Source: Epiperipatus broadwayi
Lineage: Eukaryota > Onychophora > Udeonychophora > Euonychophora > Peripatidae
DNA length: 64,000 nt
NCBI GenBank assembly: GCA_028023455.1
Contig: JAQFVV010000143.1
Coordinates: 2,332,001 to 2,396,000, forward strand
Direction: 5' to 3'
Shown here one piece after another: positions 1-11,865 of this stretch. The notes under the pieces were generated by a model. The model did no database searches. It worked only from the letters and a program-made list of their open reading frames with translations, and was not told the DNA's origin. A program made the position numbers and the translations under genes. Every line of letters starts with the position of its first letter. The stretch's first letter is position 1.

Positions 1-853
1 ATAATCAATCTTTATTTTCATATTTTGAGCAAATCGATTAAACATTACTTTAGACTTTTTAACATTTATCTTTAGTCCTACTTTCCTACTTTCATCTGAT
101 AACTCCTGCAACATTTCCTGCAGCTCGGAAGCATTATTTGCAAAAACAACTACATCATCTGCGAAATCTAAATGACTTAAATAATCTCCATTTACTTTCA
201 CTCCTTTAGTTTCCCATTTTAATCCACAAAATACTTCTTGCAGCACTGCTGTAAAAAGTTTTGGAGATATGGAGTCAACTTGTCTTACACCTTTCTCAAT
301 GTTGACTTTCCCAGTATCATTATGTAATCTAATTGTTGCTGTTGCATTTTTATAAATATTCTTTAAAATATGACAATATCCTGGATCTATACCTCGATGA
401 TCCAATGCTTTAATCACTGAAGAAATGTTTATAGAATCAAATGCCTTTTCATAATCTACAAATCCAAAACATAATGACAACTCATATTCATTTGTCCTTT
501 CTATAACTTCTCTCAATACTTGAATATGATCTACTGTACTAAAACCACTTTTAAATCCAGCTTGTTCTCTTGGTTGGTGAAAATCCAAGGTTCTCTGTAG
601 ACGAGTTGTAATTATCTTGGTAAAAATTTTATATAAAACTGATAAAAGGCTGATAGGTCTGTAATTTCTAATATCTTCTTTATCACCTTTTTTAAATATT
701 AATATTATTACTGCATTCTTCCAATCATCCGGTACATCTTTATCATTTAGACATTTGGTATATAACTTTGCTAATATTTTTTCTGTTTCTTCACCTGCTT
801 CTTTTAATATATCAATTATAATTCCATCATTACCTGGAGCCTTTCCTTTTTTT
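1..853 (-). pseudogene. LINE reverse transcriptase, frameshifted from the endonuclease
   Basis: This is the continuation of the LINE ORF in the neighbouring frame, and I see no stop down to the window edge. The RT blocks in order are KAPGNDGI, NYRPISLLSVLYKI, QAGFKSGFSTVDHI, FVDYEKAFDSINI, SISPKLFTAVL and HLDFADDVVVFANN, ending at KINVKKSKVMFNRF. The catalytic FADD is intact. In the fourth block the usual RQGD reads RQVD, a Gly-to-Val change near 270 that may harm activity. The protein would have copied LINE RNA at the target nick. The thumb and C-terminal parts lie outside the window. Apart from the frameshift at 847-853 the RT is uninterrupted. Confidence 0.82.
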
Positions 854-2233
854 CATACATTTAATTGCATTTCTCACTTCTTCATTTAAAATTCTGGGCA
901 ATTCGGAAGATGTAATAGATATAGGAGGTACTTGTTCTTTATTACTATATAATTCTTGATAAAAATCTTCTACCAATTTCATAATGTCATCCCTCTTTTT
1001 AGTAATAATTCCATCTTTTTTCCTTATTGCAGATATAAATTTCCTACCAATACCAAAATGTTGTTTTACATTCTTAAGACTTTTATTTTCTTCTACAGAT
1101 TTTCTTGCTAGTTCACAGTTATACTTTCTTATATCATTTTCAACTCTTTTCCGCACCATTTTACAAAATTCGAGATATTCAATTCTTTTTAATGCATCAT
1201 TCTTGCATATCTTCATATTCCTTCTTTTCTTCATAAGTTCTCTAGTCTCAGTAGAAATTTTATTAGTCAATTGCTGCTTTTTTCTACCAGCTATCTTTGT
1301 TGCAGTTTTTAAAAGTGTATCAGTTATTTTCATATTAATTTCTTTCAAATCTGAATCATGTTCAAAATCTACTAATACTTGAAACCGATTTGTAAGTTCT
1401 AATTTAAATTCATTAGAATGTTTCTGAAGATTAGGAATATCAACTGTAAATATAGTTTTTCTTAATAATTTTTGTCTCTCTAGTTTTACATTAACATGTA
1501 TCTTACCCCTTACTAATCGATGATCACTTCCTGTGTTAAATTTATTAAGAACATTACAATCTTGAAATATGTATTTCCTGTTAGTCAAAATATAATCCAA
1601 TTCTGCTGTACCTTCATTTGGATGCTTCCATGTCCATTTCCTTCTAACATTTTTCTCAAAAAAAGAATTCATAATATAAAGTTTTTCCTTCTCTGCAAAC
1701 TCCACAAGTCTATGTCCTCTCTCATTTCTATTACCATAACCAAAATTACCTACAACACTTTCATCTTTCATTTGTTTACCAATTCTAGCATTAAAATCTC
1801 CCATAACAATTTTAAAATGTTGTTTACTCTGATCAAAAGCCTTTTGTACATCCATATAAAAATCTTCTACTACTTCATCACTGTGAGAACTTGTTGGGGC
1901 ATAAACCTGAATTATCTGCATTTCATATCTGCTATTAAGTTGTATAACTAATCTTGCCACTCTGTCTGATACACCATCAATCTCCACAATATTGTTCTTC
2001 CACTTTTTATTTATAATGAATCCTACTCCACTTGTATTTCCAATATTTGTGCCTTTATAATAGAGCATATGTCCACTTTTTAAATCAATTGTCTCTTCAC
2101 CTTTTCTTCTAACTTCACAAAGTCCAATAATATCCCATTTAATATAAGAGAGTTCTTCTTCTAATTCTTGCAATCTTCCTTCACTTGAAAGTGATCTGCA
2201 GTTGTAAGTACCTAAATAAAAAGTCGTCATCAA
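830..2233 (-). CDS. LINE apurinic/apyrimidinic-type endonuclease, 5' half of the LINE ORF
   Basis: This 467-residue open frame starts with MMTTFYLGTYNCRSL. It carries the exonuclease-endonuclease-phosphatase domain over about residues 5-255, with motifs TYNCRSL, IIGLCEVR (catalytic Glu), QVYAPTSS, VMGDFNAR (catalytic Asp/Asn), ELDYILTN and GSDHRLVRG (catalytic Asp-His). A basic linker of about 200 residues follows and leads into RT. In this family the enzyme nicks genomic DNA so that RT can prime on the nicked strand. The frame ends at SGR-like residues only because of a one-base change in a run of seven T at 847-853 (seven A on the coding strand). The next frame continues at once with KAPGNDGI, the usual start of the RT region. 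All catalytic residues named are present. Confidence 0.85.
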   Translation of the reverse strand: MMTTFYLGTYNCRSLSSEGRLQELEEELSYIKWDIIGLCEVRRKGEETIDLKSGHMLYYKGTNIGNTSGVGFIINKKWKNNIVEIDGVSDRVARLVIQLNSRYEMQIIQVYAPTSSHSDEVVEDFYMDVQKAFDQSKQHFKIVMGDFNARIGKQMKDESVVGNFGYGNRNERGHRLVEFAEKEKLYIMNSFFEKNVRRKWTWKHPNEGTAELDYILTNRKYIFQDCNVLNKFNTGSDHRLVRGKIHVNVKLERQKLLRKTIFTVDIPNLQKHSNEFKLELTNRFQVLVDFEHDSDLKEINMKITDTLLKTATKIAGRKKQQLTNKISTETRELMKKRRNMKICKNDALKRIEYLEFCKMVRKRVENDIRKYNCELARKSVEENKSLKNVKQHFGIGRKFISAIRKKDGIITKKRDDIMKLVEDFYQELYSNKEQVPPISITSSELPRILNEEVRNAIKCMKKRKGSR

Positions 2234-2685
2234 ATGGCAGCCTGGGTCCGCCTACAGGATATTCTTAGCACCCTCCGCCTTCGGCCACCAACCGCTGCCT
2301 TGGTTGGTGACTTTACAGCCTCCTGGGATTAAGGGCCATGCTTTATTTTTGTCTGTCATAATTGTATAATTGGGAAAAATCTTTATCATTTACACAAACA
2401 TTCATTCTGCCTTATCAGGCACTGAGAAGAAAGACCATGGTGTTTCTTGATCTTAAACTCAGAGGTAAAAAGCCAATAAACTCACCACGCTGGCTAATGT
2501 GTGTTGGTGAGCAGCCCATCCATGTTCGTATACTATATGAATAAACATATAGTAATAACAGCTGCAACGACAAGAACGTATGGAGTGGACATTAGGAATT
2601 TGCCCTGCTCGGTTCCTTTAAGGCCTCCAAGAGGAATCAAAGGGTCTCCTTTCAGTTAATAGCAAACTCCTTTCTGCAGCCTTGT
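2234..2685 (-). other. 5' untranslated region of the RTE LINE
   Basis: This stretch lies upstream of the LINE ATG and is less AT-rich than its surroundings. It is repeated, in diverged form, at 39752-40300 in front of the second LINE copy. Shared blocks include the sequences around GCTGCAGAAAGGAGTTTGC and GATGGGCTG. LINE promoters usually sit in this part, but no specific promoter element could be named. A 60-codon open frame on the plus strand here (2362-2544) is not supported as a gene. Confidence 0.65.
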
Positions 2686-2720
2686 TAGTAACACACAAAT
2701 AGACAATACAGGTTAGTAAT

Positions 2721-3113
2721 AAGTTGACGCAAATTTTTTTAGAGAAAAATGTGAAATACAGTAGCAATAAAAGCCCCTGTTAAATGAAAATCAGCTAGAT
2801 AAAATAAATTATTCTGTGCAATAATGGAGAAAATTATAAGTTTTAAATTTTCTATACATTCAACATTCACTCATAAATGATGGAAATAGTCCAACATATC
2901 ACATCTTATAATATACCATCATTACAAATCTTCAGACAAAAATATATGCAACAGTTTGATTAAGAATTAAAAACCACAGAAAGGAAGTGATAAGTTGACG
3001 CAAAACTTTTTAGAGAAAAATGTGAAATACAGTAACAATAAAAGCCCCTGTTAAATGAAAATCAGCTAGATAAAATAAATTATTCTGTGCAATAATGGAT
3101 AAAATTATAAGTT
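2721..3113. repeat. Direct duplication, about 122-base copies 271 bases apart
   Basis: The segment beginning AAGTTGACGCAAA at 2721 recurs at 2992 almost unchanged. Both copies run through TTAGAGAAAAATGTGAAATA and CAGCTAGATAAAATAAATTA to about 2842 and 3113. The 150 bases between the copies are unrelated. The high identity points to a recent local duplication. No coding content was seen. Confidence 0.8.
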
Positions 3114-5569
3114 CGAAGAATTCCATTAAATGTAATAAATTATAAAAGCTTAATCTCGTGCATGGTTAACATGATATTGAAGTTCTTGAATTGATGTACA
3201 TCTAGTAGATTAGAAATTGTTATCTAGAGAACAATTTAGATTTTAAAGGCATGTAATGAGGATTGTTACTAAAAGCTATATATGTATGTATAATAATTTA
3301 ATATTTACCTTAAATATCTTTATTATAAAGTTCAGAGAATCATGTAATACTCACGCATCTAAATGGCATTTTTTTTCTTCTCATTTTTACTCAATTTTTT
3401 AATTCTCAAGTTCACCATTCTACCACTATGCTAAGGTCTATAATTGAGTGAAGAAGTAAATATTTTGAGATAAAAGAATATAGATTATATGGAGAGATAA
3501 TTATCAGAGCATTAATATCTACATATGAGTCAGAAAATATTTACAACATTAAACAGTTACAGATAAATAAATGAATCCAAATCCTCTTTTAATATTTAGA
3601 TGAATTGTTTAATGAGAGCTTTAGAGACAGAAAAGTTTTGCTGATGGTTTGAAAATATTAGGCACCGAAGATGAACATAATAAATTATTAATGAAAGTTG
3701 ATAAAAATTATAGTTGTGTGGGCAATATGACTAAAACTATAGTAATGAAAAAGATTTGAGGAAATGAAGATTAAAAATAATTATGACTATATAGATCTTT
3801 AATAAAGCCATAATTCATATAGAATAAAAAAAAATATTTAAGAAAAGAGAGAAAAAAAAAGATTGGGGTTTTTAGAGATGTTAGAAATAAATGTAAAGAA
3901 TGTGGGTGTATTGAATATATATATAAATGATTATTTATTGAAAAAAAATTAAGAACCAGAAGTAGTAACTAAATAAATATAATAGGGAAAATTAAATAGG
4001 AAAGGAAAAAAAAAAACATGTTTCTACTCAAACAAGAATAAATAAAATTTCAATTATTTTTCTCTGAATTTTTCTTTTTAAATGGCTGCATATCTATATA
4101 CAAAAAGCTGCCACCATTCCTCTTCCTCCTTTTTACTTTTTCTCATGTGTAAAATTTTCATTATTTCCACCCCTTTTCAATCAAAACATTTTTTGTACAT
4201 TCAATTCAATTCTGCTATAAGTACATTCATGAACATCTATCGCTGCCTTGATAATGGATAACTTCACCTGTTTTCAGTTAGAATTTTCATATATGTATGA
4301 ATTACAAAAATGCATGTTTGCAAGTTAATATAAAAAAAGTCAGAATATAAATATTTTGTTTTCTTTTCACTTTTAATATTTTATGGAAATACACAATTTC
4401 TTTCAAATGTTAGTCTGAATATAATTTATTATATATATTCTATATATCAGAAGCAAATCTTAATTTTTTTTTAAAAAAATTAGGTGTAAATTTTTCCCAT
4501 TTAAAATTGAATATCTTCTTTTAGTTGCAACTAATATATAGTTTTACAAATAGGTATAAGAAAAAATGTGTGCATGCACATTCCTATAAATATTGTTGAT
4601 AAATTTTTACTTTATTACTTCTAATAATTATAGTACCCAATATAAAAAGTGTCCATCTAAAAAAGGTTAAAATAGATGGGGAATTCAGAAATTAAAAAAT
4701 TAAAAATCATCAAAATTACCAAGTCATCACATATGAGTTTATGATGTATAATGTCAAACATAGTTGCCAACATATTTAAAAACTTAAGTTACAAAAGCAA
4801 ATCATAGTGGTATCCTATTTCTTGATATGATATTCAATATTTAAATACAAGTATAATATATATACTTTAAACTACATGTAAACAGTGGGATTTGAATCCA
4901 AACTTTTTTGAATGTCTTCAATTAGGAGTCACATATTTCTGATAAATATTACCTATACTAGAAAATCAGTAATATATAAGAAAATAGCCTGAATTATATG
5001 TGAGAATCTTGCAGCCATTTCTATGCATTTCATGGCAATTGAACATATTTCTGGTTGTTTTATATTTATGTAGGTTTTATGCTCCAAGACATGCATGCTT
5101 TGCAAAAAATGAATGCAATAAAAAAAATAACAATCACAAAATAAAGAGTGATATTATCAATTGGAAAAATCAATATATTCAGAAAAGCAATAAGCTGATT
5201 CTATGGGTATGGGTGATATCATGAATCTAACAATGAAATCAATGATTAGAAGAGACAAACCTAAGTACAAAGTAGTTTTTGTGCTTTCATTGCCTGCAAT
5301 GTCTTTAAACTAGAAGAATATGATATAGAAGCAAGGTGCTCAGCATCATAATTGATAATGTCATGTTCAACGAAAAGTCATGATATCTCTTTCTTGACAT
5401 GGTTTCCTTTGCAAAGAGTATCCTCAATTATGATAGAATGTTATCATCACACTATAAGTTTGTTAGAATTGATAATTCAATGGTACATAAAGGAAATTTT
5501 ATAGACTGAGTGATAAATAGTAACTCAGAAAGGGTTCCTGAGCACGGTGATACATAAATATATATTTTC
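3114..5569. other. AT-rich sequence without recognised features
   Basis: Only short stop-bounded frames are present. The longest, 74 codons at 5000-5224 on the plus strand, matches no family I know. There is no repeat with a clear partner in the window. The stretch is probably intron or intergenic DNA. Confidence 0.5.
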
Positions 5570-6324
5570 ATATTATTATTATTTTCAGGATATTCCGTGT
5601 ACTAAAATAGCTAAATAGCTGACGTTTCAGTACAACAACAAATACCTTCCTCACAGCATCCTCTTTCTCAAATCATAGGAATGTGTGTGATATTTAAAAT
5701 CATTTTTATCTTTTTCTTTCTCCTCACATTTAAATTCTATTGGTTGAGAAGTTTTAAAATTTATTTTGTCTTCCAATATCTTTTTCCAAATGTTAATATT
5801 CTTTAATTCACACCTTTCATTTATGCTCTGGGCCTTTTATGAAATTCCATGTAGAGTCTGTTCACATTCATATATTGGACAGACTAATCATAGAATAAAT
5901 ATTAGAAAGAACACATTCTGACAGTCAGAAAAAAAAAAAGCAATTCATCAGCTATTTATTCTCATATAATGATATCAATTTTGATAAAACAAATATTCTA
6001 GCAAAAATTGAACAATATGACCAGAGATTGCTAAGAGAAGATATAGAGATTTTTAAAAGATCCAAGAGCATAAATGAAAGGTGTGAATTAAAGAAGATTA
6101 ACAACTTTGGAAGAAGCTATTAGAAGACAAAATAAATTTTAAAACTTCTCAACCAATAGAATTTAAATATGAGGAGAAAGAAAAAGATAAAAATGATTTT
6201 AAATCTCACATGCATTCCTATGATTTGAGAAAGAGGATGCTCTGGGGAAGGTACTTGTTATTGTAATGAAAAGTCAGGTATTTAGCTATTTTACTACATG
6301 GAATATTCCGAAAATAATAATAAC
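5570..6324 (+). mobile_element. Penelope-like element remnant flanked by an inverted copy of its tail
   Basis: Two arms of about 260 bases, 5570-5830 and 6065-6324, are reverse complements of each other. They enclose a core that encodes a decayed GIY-YIG domain. The right arm continues the element's 3' tail in the sense direction. The left arm is the same tail inverted. Penelope-like elements are known for 5' truncation and complex, sometimes inverted, terminal repeats, so one 5'-truncated insertion with an inverted tail explains the structure. Both arms keep a hairpin followed by TGAAA (left) or TGAAAA (right). No target-site duplication could be fixed. Confidence 0.68.
5850..6125 (+). pseudogene. 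GIY-YIG endonuclease domain of a Penelope-like element, decayed
   Basis: The core reads CSHSYIGQTNHRINIR in one frame. After a frameshift at the A-run near 5930 it continues as TNILAKIEQYDQRLLREDIE, and then a basic stretch enters the right arm. YIGQT is the second half of the GIY-YIG signature. The LAKI...RLLRE(D/A)IE stretch matches the conserved helix with Arg and Glu of Penelope-like C-terminal endonucleases. This domain nicks target DNA during retrotransposition. The RT part is absent, which fits 5' truncation. Stops and frameshifts show it is dead. Confidence 0.65.
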
Positions 6325-7980
6325 ATGAAATCATCATTTATCCGTGAAAATATTAGAATCAACATGAATATATATTGTGTCTACAATAAATCCAGATAAT
6401 TCTTTGTTCAACTCAACATTAACCTGAAGTACTCCAAAACACTAACATTGATATATTTATCATTCCATATCAAATGTTTGACGCATTTTGTATTACAGTA
6501 ATTATACAAAATACTAATATTATTAAGTTTTATCATATCAATTCCTTAATATCATAAAAATGATGTTCTTCCTGAAAAAAGTAATAACTGTTTGCTTTTT
6601 CAGACTCTTCAATGAAAAATTTATTTTTGTGATGATAGAATTCACACACACACACACACACCCTTTTTATTATCCTTTACTTTCATCTTGAACCTTGCTA
6701 AGCATTAAACAATTTTTCTTCAATTAATACTGATCAAGAATTTCATTAGCTATTTTCTTTATTGACCATAACATTTTCAAACGTCTTAACCAATTTAAAG
6801 ATTTCAATGCCTTACATATTGTTCTTCAGTATCATAATTACTTCATTTGCATTGATTAGATAATTGTTAACTATATATAATTTGTTGTCTAGATGCTTCT
6901 TTCATTATTTCTTTTGGATAAAGAAATGTTTATTGAGCAAAGTAGATCTTTAGGAGGTGGTGATAATCATATTCAAAGACTAGTGTGCCTATTAATCAAA
7001 ATTATAAAGAAAAACATATGAAGGCTTTGCTTTGATATTTTCAAGTTGTCCAAAGTAATTTTCAAAATTTTCTTGTGATCCAAATAAGTTTTTATAATAA
7101 TTTGGATAAATTGGGGGGGGGGGGCAAAGGCTGCTTATATTTCTTTTATTTTATAATGAAAAAATTAAGATTCACTTGAAAAAATAAATTTTTATTCTAA
7201 TTATAATTGCATTTAAAATATTTATTTTTTAAAAACAATGTATCTATTCTCTTTGAAATGATTTTTATTAAAGCTGGGAAGGTGGAATTTCCAAAATGGA
7301 AAAGAATAAAAATTTAAAAAGTTTGCAAATGATTTAAAATTTCATTATTTATCAGAAAGTAAACAATTAAGCCTCCACATTTTTATCTTTTTTAGCCAAC
7401 CATATAAACTTTTTTATTATTATTATTGATCAATTAGATATTATTGCACTTTTAATAAAAGATTTTTGTTCTACTTTTTGTCTAGCTACAAAAACTATAA
7501 CAACTTAAATTTTATTTACAAATTTAAAATAGTCTAGTTAAGATTGGGAGGAGAGGGGGGGGATAAATCATAAGTGCACACAAAATAATTAATAATAAAA
7601 AAATCAAATCATTAATTATCCCAAGAAATCATGTGATTTCAAATACTGAAAATGACAGACTGAAATTCATCCAAGTAGCACCAGGAATCTACTGCTATAT
7701 AAAATTTTATTGCACAGGGCAGATGAAAATTATATTTAATATAATAATTACAATATCTCTCATTTATAAATTAAAGACAATTAATATAAATTGATTGATA
7801 AACACAATAAATTAATTGTTGGGTTTTACAAATAAAGAAATTTTAGCACTCTTTTCTAAATATATGGATATATTTAAGTTATAGAAAAAACTTGATTTAA
7901 ACTGAAGTATGAATAAATAAATATAATTATAAAAAAATTGAAAGCAAAAGAAAAAAAATGCATATTTATAAGCAAAATTA
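6325..7980. other. AT-rich sequence with simple repeats
   Basis: The stretch holds a (CA)n microsatellite at 6643-6661, a run of twelve G at 7113-7124 and a short G-rich patch near 7554-7562. No gene or mobile element was recognised. Confidence 0.5.
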
Positions 7981-8227
7981 AAAATCAAAGAAAACATTAA
8001 TTTTAACAAGAAAAATGAGATATCTTGGCTACCATTTTTTTGACATTAGGAGAAATATTGAAATTAATTTTACAATACATGACTAAAAAACATAAGAGTG
8101 AATACAAAACATGTACTTAAAGTAAAATATCATCAAAAGTTGGAAAAAAATTATATAATAAATATTTAATGTTGATCATTTTTGAACATGACTAAACTAA
8201 CACATGTGCTTAAATTAATATTTAATT

Positions 8228-8440
8228 AAAAGTTTTAAAAAAATTACATGAAAAATATTTATTTTATGTTGTTCATTTTTAAATAATAAATACATATAAT
8301 ATTACCTGCAATTAGAAAATGAAAACAATTTTAGAATTATGAATTTCAAATTTCATTGAAAGAAAATTCATTTCAACAAAAATTGTATTAACAATAAATA
8401 GTGATTACATACTAATAAAGGATAGATAAATGAATAAATT
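8228..8440. repeat. Satellite-like unit, left of the inserted LINE
   Basis: A degenerate unit here shares GAAAAATATTTATTTTATGT, ATATAATATTACCT, an AACAATTTTAG block and GAATTTCAAATTTCA, in the same order, with the units at 12946-13530. The LINE at 8455-12945 therefore sits inside what was once a continuous array. Confidence 0.65.
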
Positions 8441-8644
8441 GTACAATAATATGATTGTATAATGTTCTATTTGTCATCTGGCTAGATTTTGTTATGAGAG
8501 TACAATTGTTATACTCTTATGTGGTTAGGTATAGTGAAGAGATTCTAAGAACTTGTTTAATGGAATAAGCATTTTTTATATAAACATTAATATTTTCTTT
8601 TAGAATTTCCTATTCTATAATGCTGGGTAGGTGGGAGTTGATAA

Positions 8645-11600
8645 TCAGGAAAAGGAAAGAGCAGTTAAAGACCAGGTGTCATCAAAGACTTTACTGGAGG
8701 CCAGGAGCTGGTCACGTTTCTTGATTTTTTTGAGCATTTGATAAAACAATGGGATGATTTGTGGCGGGGGTAATTCCATGAGAGTTTTGCATCTCACTAT
8801 CCATATGGAATAAAGGACAAAGGTAGAAAGCCTTATTATTGAAAAAAACCCATTATGAATGGCATTTTCAAGTGAGAAAATCATATCAGGTCTTATGTTG
8901 GAATTGATTATAATTATATCTTTCAGTGTTTTAAGTCTTGGGCACCGGTGTATAATATGGTTTCATCTTCACGAGCACACAGACCACATATAGGGTCAAT
9001 GTTGGTCAAACCTCTTTGGTGATAAAGGAACCAATTCGTGGGAAGTGCATTAAGATTTATTTTAATGATGAAGTCAAGGAATTTGGGTTCCAGACTCCAT
9101 CTTTTGAAGTGTGTAATGAGTCTTTGGTTGGTTACTTTTAGGCTGGTTTTAATGGGTTGTTGATTATAGTTGATTATATTGTATGCTTCCCATAAGGTGA
9201 TTTTTTTGTTAAGGTTAAAGGGCATTATTGGGTTATAAAGTTGTAGGTGATCTATTAGGGAGGCTATCCATGAACTGGCAGAGGGCGGAGGACGATCTGT
9301 CGGTGTAATTTTTTTAATAATGTTGGAGTATCCACAGGAGAGGATCAGATTATGTAGAGTGTTGTGGGTTTTCTGTAAAATGATTGCTTGTATTGAGTGG
9401 AATGACAGTCCATTGAACCTGCGTGGTCGTTGGATGCCTCGTAAGCTAATAACAACTGTCCTTCCTCTCCAGAGAAGTTTGGTACATAATCGGTTGATTT
9501 TATTTTGAAACTGTTTAGACATTTTTACGAATGGAAGATAATATGAGATTTTTGGCATTATAATCATGATGAGGAGGCCAACCTTTCCATATAATGAAAG
9601 GTATACTCTAGAGAGTGATGTGGTGATGGCTTCAGTTGAATGGAGGATTGCATTTTGAATCTCTCTTGCCATTGCAGTTGGCGTTTTGAAGATTGGGAAA
9701 CCTAGGTATCTTTGGGGTTTTGCAGAAAAGGGAGAGTTAATTTGTTTACCAGACATAATCTTCCAGATGGAAGATTTGTTAAAGTTTATTTGTAGGCCAA
9801 GTTTCGCTGTATTTCTGTTTAAGATGTTCATGAGATGGGGAAGGTATTTAATGGTGGGAAGAACCATGATGTCATCTATATATGCAAATACATTGAAGTT
9901 TTTATTGAGAGAGGGAAGGAAGATTCCAGGGAGGTTTTTTTCTATATCCATCAGAAGAGGGTTGATGTATGCTGTGAAGAAAAGGGCACTGAGTGGAGAT
10001 CCTTGAGGGATCGACTTGTATGGCTTGAAGCCTGGTGTGATCTTGCCATCAAGAGAGAAATCTCTCTGTGGTTGAGCAGATTGCTGATCATCTAAACAAT
10101 CCCGGCTGGAATGTCGCATTCCAACAGAATATCTAGGAGGATATTTATCTGGACTGAATCAAATGCTGCCGCAACATCCAGCTGGACAGCAATAGTTTTT
10201 GATTTATGGTGTCCTCTGATGTAATTGAATAGTGCAGTTATATTGGACATAGCATGCGAGGTTGATGATCCCTTTTTTCCGTATTGGTTTGACGAGATAT
10301 GGCTAAGGATTTGAGTTTGGATTTGATCTTTAATGACTGACTCAATTATCTTGATAAGCAATGGTGTCATGGAAATTGGCCGGATATTGTTAATGTCATT
10401 TAGTGGTTTTGCTTTTTTAATAAAAGGCACGAGTGCCACTGGGTAAAGATCTGTTATGTTTCTGTTGCCGGAAGCTAGGTGATCAATCATTTTTTTAATA
10501 ATTGGCACAGTGAATTAACTGAGGTGTTTGAGAAGGAAATTTGGGATGCCATGAAGGCCAGGATGAATGCCGTCAGGGAGAGATGTTATCTTCTTTTTGA
10601 TTTGGATTTCTGTGATGCCATGTTTGCCGGGGTCACCAGCATCCAACCAGCTGTTTATAGGAGGAGCTCCATCTTTTTGCATTAATTGGCAGAATTGTTT
10701 GCTGATGTGCTGCATCATTGGAAAGCCAACGAGATTGGTCCCATTAGAATTAATGGATAAGGGAGTGATTTGTTTTTTATTGTACCCCAGTGCCCATCTA
10801 AGGTAGTCTCTCGTCCAGCAGTGTTGTTGTGCTAAGAAACATTTGGCTCTTCTGATAGATATATATTCTGCAAGGGACTTTTGCTTGATTTTGTAGAGAT
10901 TTTTAAGGAAGATGATTTTTTCTGTATTTGTGAAATTTTGCTGTAAAGCTTGAAGTTGTATATTAATGTCTGTTAGATCGTTTAAAAGGCCATTAGGTCC
11001 TTTGATTTTCCTAGCGTGGTGATTTAATATAGATTGTAGTATTCCGATGAAGGAAAACCAGCCCTCCTCAGCAGGAAGGAAAAGGATGTTTATTTTCTGG
11101 AAAAGGATGTATGCCTCAGATACTATCGCTTCGGTCATATTTGATTGGGTGATCATGCACATGGTTTTACCAGGTCCATCAATAGGTGCAGGGATTGAAA
11201 TAGGTGTAAGTTGTAAGATTAGAGCCATATGATCAGAGAAAGCAACAGGGGCCAAGGCTGCATCAAGGTTGAAATGGAGGTCTGGGGTGTAGTAAACCAA
11301 ATCAATCAGGACTTTTTAGTTTTAGTATAGAAAGAGTAGGCTTCGGGAGGGAAGAAGCCCTCTCCACACATTAATCTGCGATTTATTAGATGCAAAAATC
11401 TATTGTTGAAGTCATTGTATGTGGTGTTAAAGTCTCCCAGAAGAATAGTAGGGGAGGCTCTGTTAGCGTTGATGGCATTTAGGATGTGGATTATTTTTAG
11501 ATATTGAGAGGTGTCTTTGGCTGTATATATATATAAGCTATGATGATCGGATAACCCCAATAGTCTATTTCTATGATAATAATATTGGCATCTAGGAATA

Positions 11601-11859
11601 GAATGCTAAAACTGTTTGGTGGTGTTGACTTGCTGAGAAGAATACCGACTCCACCTGAAGCAGAATGGCCTATGGAAAATCTAGTAAATCCGAGAGTTGA
11701 GAGAAGAGATAGTATTTTATGATCGGTCTTATGGTGATATTTAGTTTCACCCATAAGAAGTATATGAGGGGAGCAGAGCGAGAGCCAGTTTTTAATAGCT
11801 AGAACTCTATCAATTGAGTTGATGCCGCGAATGTTAATGCCAGCAATTTTGCAGAACAT
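8645..11859 (-). pseudogene. LINE ORF2: endonuclease and reverse transcriptase, multiply frameshifted
   Basis: The start is MFCKIAGINIRGINSIDRVL (11859), just after the ORF1 stop. The endonuclease motifs are LMGETK, GGVGILLSK, TILLGDFNTT, LIDLVYYTPD and FSDHMALI. RT motifs follow: NNIRPISMTPLLIKI, VQLDVAAAFDSVQ, IPQGSPLSALFFTAYI, FAYIDDIMVL and QINFNKSS. YIDD replaces the usual YADD. The C-terminus has KLLWRGR, LNALPTNWFLYHQRG and a Cys-rich CGLCARED. Breaks include frameshifts near 11500-11560, at the A-run 11305-11312, near 10050-10110 and near 8885-8925, plus an in-frame stop near 10515. The protein would have nicked DNA and reverse-transcribed LINE RNA. It cannot now be made intact. Confidence 0.85.
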
Positions 11860-11865
11860 GATAGA

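Larger units (their letters stand above)
1..2685 (-). mobile_element. RTE-clade LINE, copy 1, cut by the window edge
   Basis: This is a non-LTR retrotransposon on the minus strand. It has a 5' untranslated part (2234-2685), an AP-endonuclease domain (830-2233) and a reverse transcriptase running off the left edge. RT blocks such as FVDYEKAFDS, ISPKLFTAVL and LDFADDVVVF are readable. The ISPKLFTA block is characteristic of the RTE clade, which includes C. elegans RTE-1. The 5' boundary near 2685 is set by comparison with the second copy at 39752, where both copies share the sequence around GCTGCAGAAAGG. Only one frameshift was found, so this copy is younger than the other LINEs here. The clade call is from motif memory, not from a search. 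Confidence 0.88.

Noticed and set aside
984-1951. Plus-strand frames of 132 and 143 codons
   Set aside because: They lie antisense to the LINE endonuclease frame, which has all the family motifs. They have no domain of their own.
6643-6661. CRISPR-like or other regular spaced repeats
   Set aside because: This is a plain CA microsatellite. The window shows no spaced identical repeats and appears eukaryotic.
9320-11232. Plus-strand frames opposite LINE ORF2
   Set aside because: They are shadows of the RT and endonuclease coding strand. No domain was seen.
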